38,766 nt of DNA, taken from positions 1 through 38,766 of the forward strand of contig CAZKBZ010000016.1 of assembly GCA_964551175.1 (NCBI GenBank), read 5' to 3'. The notes beneath the pieces were generated by a model that saw only the letters and a list, made by a program, of their open reading frames with translations, did no database searches and was not told where the DNA came from. Source of the stretch: Desulfobulbus_C sp964551175 (GTDB lineage: Bacteria > Desulfobacterota > Desulfobulbia > Desulfobulbales > Desulfobulbaceae). Shown piece after piece: positions 7,253-14,961 of the stretch (position 1 is its first letter; each line of letters opens with the position of its first letter). Both the position numbers and the translations under genes were made by a program.

Positions 7253-7338
7253 GTCAACTCCTGCCTGCAGACCCCTTCATTTCAGGAGTTTTGCCAAGAG
7301 TGGCACCTGTAACCTGACCACTGAACCAATACCATATT

Positions 7339-8718
7339 ATGCACAATCAACCTGCTCCTTCCCCCATGAAAACGAGTGGTACCATGGTGCCGCCGCAGAA
7401 TGTGGAAGCGGAACAGGCTGTATTAGGCACTATCCTGATCCAGGACAGATCTCTGCTGAAAGTCGTTGAGATTCTCTCCCCGGAAGACTTTTACCGTGAT
7501 GCCCATAAGGTCATCTTTGAGGTCATGGTCTCTCTGTTTGAAAAAAGGGAGCCTCATGATCTGATTACCGTGACCGGTCAGCTCATTGATCAGAACCGGC
7601 TTGACCAGGTCGGCGGTGCAGCCTACCTGGCATCGCTCACCGACGTGATTCCGTTTACCGGCACCCTGGTCCATCATGCTCAGATCATCCGTGAAAAGGC
7701 TATCCTGCGCAGGTTGATCCAGACCAGCACCGAGGTTGCGGCCCGCTGCTATACGGCCCAGGATGATATTGAAACCCTGGTGGATGACGCGGAAAAAACG
7801 ATCTTCGAGATCGCCCAGGCCAGAAAAACCCAGGGTTTTGAATCCATGGCCAGGATTGTACCAAAGGCCTTTGACCGTATCACCAGGCTTGCCGACCGCA
7901 AGGAACATATCACCGGTGTTGCCACGGGATATGAAGAACTCGATCGTATGACCGCAGGACTGCAGCCCTCTGATCTCATCATCCTGGCCGGCCGTCCCTC
8001 CATGGGCAAGACAGCGCTGGCCATGAACATGGTTCAGCATGCAGCCCTGATCGACAAAATCCCGGTGGCGGTCTTCAGTCTTGAAATGTCCATGGAACAG
8101 CTTGCCCTGCGTATGCTCTGCTCAGTCGGCCGTATTGACTCTCAGCATATCCGTACCGGCCGCCTGCAGGATAATGACTGGCCCAAACTGACCCGGGCCA
8201 CGGGTATGCTCACCGATGCCCCCATTTATATAGATGATTCAGCGGGAATAACAGTGCTGGAAATGCGGGCCAAGGCCAGGCGTCTAAAATCAGAACACGA
8301 TCTCGGGCTGGTGGTTGTCGATTACCTGCAGCTCATGCAGGGCAAGACAGGTATAGAAAACCGGGCCCAGGAAATCAGTGACATTTCCCGCTCTCTCAAG
8401 GCCATGGCCAAGGAACTCGATGTGCCGGTCATAGCTCTGTCCCAGCTTAACCGTCTTCTTGAAAGCCGTACCGACAAACGGCCCCAGCTTTCCGATCTGC
8501 GCGAGTCAGGTGCTATTGAACAGGATGCCGATGTTATCATTTTTATTTACCGGGATGAGGTCTACAATAAAAATGAGGACAATCCCAACCGCGGCATTGC
8601 CGAGGTCATTGTCGGTAAGCAGCGGAACGGTCCCATCGGTACGGTCAAGCTGACATTCCTGGCCGAATACACAACCTTTGAAAGCTATACCAACCTGCAG
8701 CCGCCTGTTGGTGGTTAA
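7339..8718 (+). CDS. dnaB: Replicative DNA helicase DnaB
   Basis: The hexameric 5'-3' helicase at the replication fork. The 459 residues begin with the DnaB N-terminal domain (PPQNVEAEQAVLGTIL) and continue with the RecA-like ATPase: Walker A GRPSMGKT at 218-225, Walker B in LVVVDYLQLM, and the SQLNR and DLRESGAIEQDADV motifs with the arginine finger region. There is no intein. Three in-frame ATGs (7339, 7366, 7384) precede the conserved region, none with a clear ribosome site, so the first 15 residues are uncertain. leuS follows 29 bp downstream on the same strand. Confidence 0.97.
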   Translation: MHNQPAPSPMKTSGTMVPPQNVEAEQAVLGTILIQDRSLLKVVEILSPEDFYRDAHKVIFEVMVSLFEKREPHDLITVTGQLIDQNRLDQVGGAAYLASLTDVIPFTGTLVHHAQIIREKAILRRLIQTSTEVAARCYTAQDDIETLVDDAEKTIFEIAQARKTQGFESMARIVPKAFDRITRLADRKEHITGVATGYEELDRMTAGLQPSDLIILAGRPSMGKTALAMNMVQHAALIDKIPVAVFSLEMSMEQLALRMLCSVGRIDSQHIRTGRLQDNDWPKLTRATGMLTDAPIYIDDSAGITVLEMRAKARRLKSEHDLGLVVVDYLQLMQGKTGIENRAQEISDISRSLKAMAKELDVPVIALSQLNRLLESRTDKRPQLSDLRESGAIEQDADVIIFIYRDEVYNKNEDNPNRGIAEVIVGKQRNGPIGTVKLTFLAEYTTFESYTNLQPPVGG

Positions 8719-8747
8719 GAGAGTTAAATTTCCTTTTTTTACTAACC

Positions 8748-11237
8748 ATGGATAAGCAAAAACAAGCCAGATACGATTTCAAGGCCATTGAAAAAAAATG
8801 GCAGCAGTACTGGGAAAGCGAAAAGGCGTACAAGGTCTACGAAGACCCCCAACAAAAAAAGTATTACGTGCTGGAGATGTTTCCCTACCCTTCCGGCCGC
8901 ATCCATATGGGCCATGTACGCAACTACTCCATTGGTGACGTGATTGCCCGCTACAAACGGATGCAGGGGTTCAACGTTCTCCATCCCATGGGCTGGGATG
9001 CCTTTGGTCTGCCTGCTGAAAATGCCGCCTTGAAACGCGGTATTCACCCGGCCAGCTGGACCTATGACAACATCACTTACATGCGCAAACAGCTCAAGGC
9101 CATGGGACTGAGCTATGACTGGGACCGTGAGATAGCCACCTGCAGACCTGAGTATTATCGCTGGGAACAGTTTATTTTCCTGCAACTGCTGAAAAAAGGA
9201 CTTGTCTACCGCAAAGAGACCACTGTCAACTGGTGTGATGACTGTGCCACGGTGCTGGCCAGGGAACAGGTGATAGACGGCTGCTGCTGGCGCTGCGACC
9301 AGCAGGTCCAGCCCAAAACCATGGCCGGCTGGTTTTTTAAAATTACCGACTACGCAGACGAACTGCTGGACGATCTGGACAAGCTTACCGGCTGGCCGGA
9401 AAAAGTAGTAACCATGCAGCGCAACTGGATCGGCAGGAGTCATGGCCTTGCCTGTGACTTCCAGGTGGATGGAAGCGATGAAAAAATTACCATCTTCACC
9501 ACCAGGCCTGATACGATCTTTGGTGTGACCTTCATGTCGCTTGCCGTGGAGCATCCGCTCATTGACAGCCTGATCAGTGGCACGGAATATGAAAACAAGG
9601 TCCGCTCGTTCATTAAGGATACCCTGTTGGAAAAGCAGCGAGCTTCCCTTGACGAAGAGCTGGAAAAACATGGGGCCTTTACCGGAAAGTACTGCATCAA
9701 TCCCTTTAACGGGGAGCGGATACCTGTTTACGTGGCCAATTTTGTGCTCATGGAGTACGGCACCGGGGCAGTGATGGCCGTGCCTGCCCACGATCAGCGT
9801 GACTTTGAGTTTGCCCGCAAGTACAACCTGCCCATTCGTCCGGTGGTCCAGCCCCGTGATCAGCAGCTCTCCAGTGAGACCATGGAGGCGGCCTGGGAGG
9901 GGGAAGGTATCCTGGCAGATTCTGCAGACTTCAGCGGTCTTCATTCAAAAGATGCCGGAAAGGCTATTATTGACCATGCAGAGCAGAAAGGATTCGGCAG
10001 TCCTCAAATAACCTACCGTCTCCGGGACTGGGGTATCTCGCGGCAGCGTTACTGGGGAACACCAATTCCTATCATTCACTGTGACTCCTGCGGAGTTGTG
10101 CCGGTGCCTGAAGACCAGTTACCGGTAAAACTTCCGGGAACAGATGATCCCGAGGGCAGCCATGCTCCACTCCACCAGCAGGAAGATTTTTACACAACAC
10201 GTTGTCCCAGATGTAAGTCTCCCGCCCGGCGGGAAACCGACACCATGGATACTTTTGTGGAATCCTCCTGGTATTTTGCACGCTACACCAGCCCACGCAA
10301 CAATGACTCCCCCCTGGATCCGGATGCGGCCCGCTACTGGTTGTCTGTTGACCAGTATATCGGCGGTGTGGAGCATGCCATTCTCCATCTTTTGTACGCC
10401 CGCTTTTTCACCAAGCTGCTGCGAGATCTCGGCTATCTTGATGTTGATGAACCTTTCACCAATCTCCTTACCCAGGGAATGGTCATTAAAGACGGCGCCA
10501 AGATGTCAAAATCAAAGGGCAATGTGGTGGATCCCAGTGATCTGATCAAACGATATGGCGCTGATACGGTTCGCCTGTTTTCTCTTTTTGCAGCGCCGCC
10601 CCAGCGTGATCTGGAGTGGAATGCCCAGGGGGTTGAAGGTGCATCCCGTTTTCTGAACAGGGTTTTTCGTCTGATTCATGCCAATCTTGACTGCTTTACA
10701 GCTGCAGAAGCAGATTCTGTGCAAGTCGATAATCTGCGGAATGAGGACCGACAGCTGCACAGAAAAACCCACCAGACTATAAAGAGAGTCACCTCCAGTA
10801 TTGAATCAGACTTTCATTTCAACACAGCCATTTCAGGCGTCATGGAACTGGTCAACCAGATCGCGGCTGCAACAGGAGATGAAAAAACAGTTGATCCCGC
10901 TGTGCTTCGGGAAGCCCTGCAGACCGTACTGTTGCTTCTCTTTCCCATGGTTCCCCATTTCTGTGAAGAACTATGGCAGATAACCGGGCATGAACAGACC
11001 ATGGATCTGCAGCGCTGGCCGGTTTTTGACCCTGCTGCAGCTCAAGAGGATGAACTGACCATTGTTGTTCAGATAAACGGCAAGGTCCGCAGCCGTCTGC
11101 AGGTCAGCACGGATGTAACTGATACTGAACTCAAGGAAATGGCACTGGCAGACACACGGGTCATCAGGTTCATTGACGGCAGAGAGAGCAAAAAAATCAT
11201 TGTGGTTAAAGGCAAACTTGTTAATATCGTCATTTAA
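8748..11237 (+). CDS. leuS: Leucyl-tRNA synthetase
   Basis: A class I aminoacyl-tRNA synthetase that charges tRNA-Leu in the cytoplasm. The 829 residues carry the HIGH-type motif HMGH at 53-56 in PYPSGRIHMGHVRNY, a zinc-binding cysteine cluster (CDDCATV...CCWRC), the editing domain with TTRPDTIFGVTF, and the KMSKS motif at 585-589. The C-terminus has the anticodon-binding helices and the usual VQINGKVRSRLQV domain. The length is normal for the bacterial enzyme. It lies 29 bp downstream of dnaB and 80 bp upstream of lptE, with a short repeat copy in the second gap. Confidence 0.98.
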   Translation: MDKQKQARYDFKAIEKKWQQYWESEKAYKVYEDPQQKKYYVLEMFPYPSGRIHMGHVRNYSIGDVIARYKRMQGFNVLHPMGWDAFGLPAENAALKRGIHPASWTYDNITYMRKQLKAMGLSYDWDREIATCRPEYYRWEQFIFLQLLKKGLVYRKETTVNWCDDCATVLAREQVIDGCCWRCDQQVQPKTMAGWFFKITDYADELLDDLDKLTGWPEKVVTMQRNWIGRSHGLACDFQVDGSDEKITIFTTRPDTIFGVTFMSLAVEHPLIDSLISGTEYENKVRSFIKDTLLEKQRASLDEELEKHGAFTGKYCINPFNGERIPVYVANFVLMEYGTGAVMAVPAHDQRDFEFARKYNLPIRPVVQPRDQQLSSETMEAAWEGEGILADSADFSGLHSKDAGKAIIDHAEQKGFGSPQITYRLRDWGISRQRYWGTPIPIIHCDSCGVVPVPEDQLPVKLPGTDDPEGSHAPLHQQEDFYTTRCPRCKSPARRETDTMDTFVESSWYFARYTSPRNNDSPLDPDAARYWLSVDQYIGGVEHAILHLLYARFFTKLLRDLGYLDVDEPFTNLLTQGMVIKDGAKMSKSKGNVVDPSDLIKRYGADTVRLFSLFAAPPQRDLEWNAQGVEGASRFLNRVFRLIHANLDCFTAAEADSVQVDNLRNEDRQLHRKTHQTIKRVTSSIESDFHFNTAISGVMELVNQIAAATGDEKTVDPAVLREALQTVLLLLFPMVPHFCEELWQITGHEQTMDLQRWPVFDPAAAQEDELTIVVQINGKVRSRLQVSTDVTDTELKEMALADTRVIRFIDGRESKKIIVVKGKLVNIVI

Positions 11238-11245
11238 CTGTTTTC

Positions 11246-11290
11246 TACAGGGTACCTTGAAAAATTAGATATTTTGCAAGGTGGCCTATA
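11246..11290 (+). repeat. MITE-like repeat, short copy C
   Basis: About 45 bp: TACAGGGTACCTTGAAAAAT, then TAGAT, then ATTTTGCAAGGTGGCCTATA. The left half equals the left end of the long copy at 38570 and the right half equals its right end, so the whole interior is missing. It forms a near-perfect hairpin with no T-run outside. It lies between leuS and lptE. Confidence 0.75.
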
Positions 11291-11317
11291 CGTACAAATC
11301 TAGAAAGGAGTGTACCC

Positions 11318-11845
11318 GTGACCAGAACAACCCCCGGACTGATGGTCATCTTCTGTCTCATCTTCCTGCTTGGTGGCTGTGGATATTACTTTCCGCATAT
11401 CTATGACGGGCCTGAAAAAAGCGTCTATATGCCCAACTGGAAAAACCGAACCGATAAACTTGGTATTGATGCCGTCATGTACCAGTCTTTATCAATATGG
11501 TTTCAAAAATCTAAGGCCATCCGTATTACCAAGAACAAGGAAACAGCAGACCTGATCCTGGCCGGTGAAATCACCTATATCGACCTGCCCAGTGTTGCCT
11601 GGGATGGAACTGCCCGCACCACGGATGTCAAGGTGAGACTTGGACTTCGCTATGTGCTCAAGGATCTGAAAAGCGGTAAGATTCTCTGGGAAGTGCCCGA
11701 TGATATGTGGACGCAGGATTTCAACACCCTGAACCAGTCGGCTGACAGCGAAGATGAAGCCCTGAAACAGATTATTGATGATGTCTCTGAAAAAATATAT
11801 CTGGGGACCCTGAAAAAGCTTCGCGAGCAGAACAGATCTTCATAG
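11318..11845 (+). CDS. lptE: LPS-assembly lipoprotein LptE
   Basis: The outer-membrane lipoprotein that plugs LptD and helps insert lipopolysaccharide. The 175 residues start with a signal sequence ending in the lipobox LGGC, with Cys21 as the lipidation site, then GYYFPHIYDG. The rest fits the LptE/LptE-like fold, including VYMPNWKNRTDKLGID and LGLRYVLKDLKSGKILWE. LptE proteins are weakly conserved, so the call relies on the lipobox, size and the position after leuS, which is usual in Gram-negatives. The start is GTG with AAGGAG 7 bp upstream. The end is followed by a strong terminator. Confidence 0.85.
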   Translation: MTRTTPGLMVIFCLIFLLGGCGYYFPHIYDGPEKSVYMPNWKNRTDKLGIDAVMYQSLSIWFQKSKAIRITKNKETADLILAGEITYIDLPSVAWDGTARTTDVKVRLGLRYVLKDLKSGKILWEVPDDMWTQDFNTLNQSADSEDEALKQIIDDVSEKIYLGTLKKLREQNRSS

Positions 11846-11888
11846 TTTACGAAACCAATAGACTTTTCGTTCATAATATATACCTCTC

Positions 11889-11928
11889 AGGCCCTGTTCA
11901 TCGACAGATGAACAGGGCCTTGTTGTTT
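11889..11928 (+). terminator. Intrinsic terminator after lptE
   Basis: A perfect 14-bp stem (AGGCCCTGTTCATC / GATGAACAGGGCCT) with a GACA tetraloop is followed by TGTTGTTT. It probably ends the dnaB-leuS-lptE transcript. Confidence 0.85.
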
Positions 11929-11981
11929 CCCAGGTCCTGTAATTTCGTAGCTGTTTATCAACCCGCACCGATAACCACTCC

Positions 11982-13730
11982 ATGGATACTGCATCATATA
12001 TTCGACTGATAGATTGCGCTGCCGGCAGAATCCCGGCTGACCTTGTTTTTACAAATGGACGGATTGTTCAGGTGTTGACCGGTGAAATTACCAATGGTGA
12101 TGTGGCAGTCATAGACGGTCATATTGCCGGAATCGGTAAGTATGACGGTAAAAAAACCGTTGACCTGGATTCACGCTATCTCTGTCCCGGATTCATAGAG
12201 GGGCATATCCACATTGAAAGCTCCATGCTGACGCCCGACCAGTTCGCTGCTGCAGTCATTCCCCACGGTACCACAACCGTGATCTGTGATCCCCACGAGA
12301 TAGCCAATGTATGCGGAAAAACCGGCATAAACTACATGCTGGCTAACAGCTCTTCTCTTTCCATCTTTGCCATGGCCCCCTCCTGCGTACCGGCCACCCA
12401 CATGGAAACAAGCGGAGCGGTTCTCACTGCCGGAGATATTGCTGAACTGCTGGATCATCCCGGGATAATCGGGCTGGCAGAAATGATGAATTTTCCCGGC
12501 ACGGTTTCCGCTCTTCCCGAGGTTCTTGATAAAATTCTGCTTGCGCGAAATCAGGGATTCCTGATAGACGGCCATGCACCGGGACTCAGCGGCAGTGATC
12601 TGCAGGCCTATATTGCTGCAGGTATCAGCTCTGATCATGAATGCACCACCCTGGCTGAGGCCCTGGAAAAACTCCGGGCCGGAATGGCTGTTTTCATCCG
12701 CGAAGGTTCAACGGCACGTAATCTGGAAGCCCTGCTGCCTCTCTTTGACTCCCCTGCTCCTCATCGATGTTTACTGGTCACCGATGACCGTCATGCTGAT
12801 GATCTGCTGAAGCAGGGTCATCTGGATCATATTCTCCGACGTGCTGTACAGCTTGGCGCTGATGCTGTCACAGGACTGCAGATGGTCACCATTAATCCGG
12901 CGCGTCATTTCGGTCTGCAGCGACGCGGTGGTATTGCTCCGGGTTACAGGGCTGATCTTGTCGTCATTGATGACCTGGAACAGTTCAAGGTCTGCCAGGT
13001 GTACAGCCGTGGTCAGTGTGTTGCAGAAAACGGGACCATGCTGACCCAGATTCCGGAACAGTCACTGGACACGATAGATCCTGTTATCCGGTCATCAGTC
13101 AGGATCAAACCGGAAGCAATTGATCTTGCAATCCCTGCTGAACCGGGGTTGATCAGGGTTATCTGCTGCCGCGACGGTCAGATTGTTACCAGCCAGCGTT
13201 TGCTGGAACCAAAAATCCGGGATGGGTTACTGGTTTCCGATGTTGACCGTGATATTGTCAAAATTGCCGTTCTTGAACGGCATCACGGCAGCCGGGCCAT
13301 GGGTCTTGGTTTTGTCCAAGGACTGGGTCTCAAAAACGGAGCCATTGCATCAACTGTTGCCCATGACTCTCATAACCTGGTGGTTGCCGGAACCAGCGAT
13401 ACCGCCATGATGCGGGCGATAACGGAGATAACAGGGATGCAGGGCGGCCTGGCAGTGACCGGAGATGACAGGGTATATGGTTCCCTGCCCCTGCCGGTAG
13501 CGGGGCTCATGTCAACTGACACTGCTGAAAAGGTAGGTTTACGTCTGCAGGGATTTCGTCAAGCTCTTGACCGGGTGGGCAGTGCAGTGGAAAATCCTCT
13601 CATGCTCCTCAGTTTTCTGGCCTTACCGGTTATTCCCGAGTTAAAAATCACAGATCAAGGGCTTGTGGATGTATTAAAATTTTCCATTGTTCCACTGCAT
13701 GTGGAGAAAAAAAGAATAAAAAATGAGTAA
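11982..13730 (+). CDS. ade: Adenine deaminase
   Basis: Deaminates adenine to hypoxanthine in purine salvage. The 582 residues match the bacterial Ade family length (about 580). The metal site GHIHIESSMLTP, the CDPHEIANVCG block, DGHAPGLSGSDLQAY and SSDHE belong to the amidohydrolase barrel. The C-terminal part has the family block VAHDSHNLVVAG and a late GGLAV stretch. There is no signal peptide. The ATG lacks an obvious ribosome site. It stands alone after the lptE terminator. No other purine salvage gene is adjacent, and the downstream genes (roadblock/GTPase) have their own candidate promoter. Confidence 0.95.
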   Translation: MDTASYIRLIDCAAGRIPADLVFTNGRIVQVLTGEITNGDVAVIDGHIAGIGKYDGKKTVDLDSRYLCPGFIEGHIHIESSMLTPDQFAAAVIPHGTTTVICDPHEIANVCGKTGINYMLANSSSLSIFAMAPSCVPATHMETSGAVLTAGDIAELLDHPGIIGLAEMMNFPGTVSALPEVLDKILLARNQGFLIDGHAPGLSGSDLQAYIAAGISSDHECTTLAEALEKLRAGMAVFIREGSTARNLEALLPLFDSPAPHRCLLVTDDRHADDLLKQGHLDHILRRAVQLGADAVTGLQMVTINPARHFGLQRRGGIAPGYRADLVVIDDLEQFKVCQVYSRGQCVAENGTMLTQIPEQSLDTIDPVIRSSVRIKPEAIDLAIPAEPGLIRVICCRDGQIVTSQRLLEPKIRDGLLVSDVDRDIVKIAVLERHHGSRAMGLGFVQGLGLKNGAIASTVAHDSHNLVVAGTSDTAMMRAITEITGMQGGLAVTGDDRVYGSLPLPVAGLMSTDTAEKVGLRLQGFRQALDRVGSAVENPLMLLSFLALPVIPELKITDQGLVDVLKFSIVPLHVEKKRIKNE

Positions 13731-13746
13731 AATCATTAAAAACAGC

Positions 13747-13775
13747 TTCATATATATTTTTTTCTGACGTATACT
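13747..13775 (+). promoter_or_regulatory. Candidate promoter for the roadblock/MglA genes
   Basis: TTCATA (13747-13752) and TATACT (13770-13775) are separated by 17 bp. They match the sigma-70 consensus at 4/6 and 5/6. A 7-bp inverted repeat (ACCGGTT at 13795, AACCGGT at 13812) lies between this and the start codon. This is a sequence match only. Confidence 0.4.
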
Positions 13776-13848
13776 TTATTGTAATTGGAAACATACCGGT
13801 TGGCATGGGCAAACCGGTTAACTATTGCAACGCTTACGAGGTAACCTG

Positions 13849-14247
13849 ATGAATTACGGTGTAGTCAGCCAAGAACAGCTTGAAAAAATTGATGAAATCT
13901 TGACCGAACAACTCATCAAGATTGGGGTGGACTGTGTCATTATTATTGACATGGCGGGAAATATCATAACCGCCAAAGATAATGGCACCTCAAAGTATGA
14001 TGTCTATTCTTTTGCAGCTCTGGCTGCCGGCAACTTTGCCACAGTGGATGCCATGGCTAAACTGGTTGGTGAACAGGAGTTTTCCCTGCTCTTTCACAAG
14101 GGTACGGATTGCAATATCCACTTTTCAAAAATCGATGAGGAACTTCTCCTGATCACCATGTTCGGCAAACACATCTCTCTTGGTTTCCTCAGGCTTAACG
14201 TTGTCGAAACCATAGAGCAGATCAGGAAACTCTGGTCAAATAAATAG
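13849..14247 (+). CDS. Roadblock/LC7 domain protein (MglB-like)
   Basis: A 132-residue single-domain roadblock/LC7 protein: an N-terminal helix (EQLEKIDEILTEQLIKI), the strand GVDCVIIIDMAGNIITA, a central helix (SFAALAAGNFATVDAMAKL), the second sheet with EELLLITMFGKHISLGFLRL, and a final helix. MglB of Myxococcus has this fold and acts as the GTPase-activating protein of MglA. The gene directly downstream encodes an MglA-like GTPase, so the pairing suggests the same role here (inference). The ATG at 13849 has ACGAGGT upstream. An in-frame TTG at 13825 would add 8 residues and is less likely. Confidence 0.88.
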   Translation: MNYGVVSQEQLEKIDEILTEQLIKIGVDCVIIIDMAGNIITAKDNGTSKYDVYSFAALAAGNFATVDAMAKLVGEQEFSLLFHKGTDCNIHFSKIDEELLLITMFGKHISLGFLRLNVVETIEQIRKLWSNK

Positions 14248-14318
14248 TTGACGCTCTCTCATGATCAGTTTGTCTTATCCCCTCGTTAAAGTATTGATCG
14301 CTGCAGCAGGAGTGTGTC

Positions 14319-14924
14319 TTGAGCTTTATTAATCTACGCGAAAAAATTGTTCAGGTTAAGATTGTTTACTACGGTCCCGGTCGGGGCGGTAAGACAACAA
14401 ATCTTGAATATATCAACCGGCGGTACAGTAAACAGATTCAGTCTGAAATGGTCAGCCTCAAGACCCATGGCGACCGCACCCTATTCTTTGATTTTCTTCC
14501 CTTTGACATGGGAAAAATCAAGGGATATGAATTAAAAATCCAGCTTTACACCGTGCCTGGACAGGTCAAATACAATGCCACCCGTAAACTGGTCCTCAAG
14601 GGAGTGGATGGTATTGTCTTTGTCGCCGATGCCCAGGAGGCCATGCGCGAAAAAAATATCAGGTCCTTGAATCAGTTGCATGAAAACCTTAAAACATACA
14701 AAGAATCCATTTTCCGCATTCCCCTGGTCATGCAGTACAATAAAATAGACCTTCGCGACCAGGGAATCCCTATTCTTCCCCGCAGTGTCCTGGAAAAAGA
14801 CCTGAACAGCAAGTTGAAAGTACCCTCTTTTGAGGGTAGCGCATTGACAGGATATAATGTTCCGGAAACACTTAAAAAAATAATTTCATCTACTGTAGTG
14901 TCTATCCAGAAGAAGCTCCTGTAA
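14319..14924 (+). CDS. MglA-like small Ras-superfamily GTPase
   Basis: A 201-residue GTPase of the MglA family. P-loop GPGRGGKT at 19-26, Thr54 in TLFFDFLP, TVPGQ at 78-82 in place of the Ras DxxGQ, and the base-specificity motif NKID at 141-144 are all present. TVPGQVKYNATRKLVLKGVD is strongly MglA-type. In Myxococcus, MglA sets cell polarity for motility, and related GTPases act in other polarity tasks. The start is TTG, with AGGAG 7 bp upstream. It lies 71 bp after the roadblock gene and 37 bp before the acidic repeat protein, forming one probable unit. Confidence 0.93.
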   Translation: MSFINLREKIVQVKIVYYGPGRGGKTTNLEYINRRYSKQIQSEMVSLKTHGDRTLFFDFLPFDMGKIKGYELKIQLYTVPGQVKYNATRKLVLKGVDGIVFVADAQEAMREKNIRSLNQLHENLKTYKESIFRIPLVMQYNKIDLRDQGIPILPRSVLEKDLNSKLKVPSFEGSALTGYNVPETLKKIISSTVVSIQKKLL

Positions 14925-14961
14925 AGGGCAAAACCGACGGTTACTTGATACCGACTATCCC

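Noticed and set aside
8742..9944. 400-codon open frame on the minus strand inside leuS
   Set aside because: It is fully antisense to a clearly coding leuS with all catalytic motifs. The protein has no recognisable domain and reflects the codon bias of the gene on the other strand.
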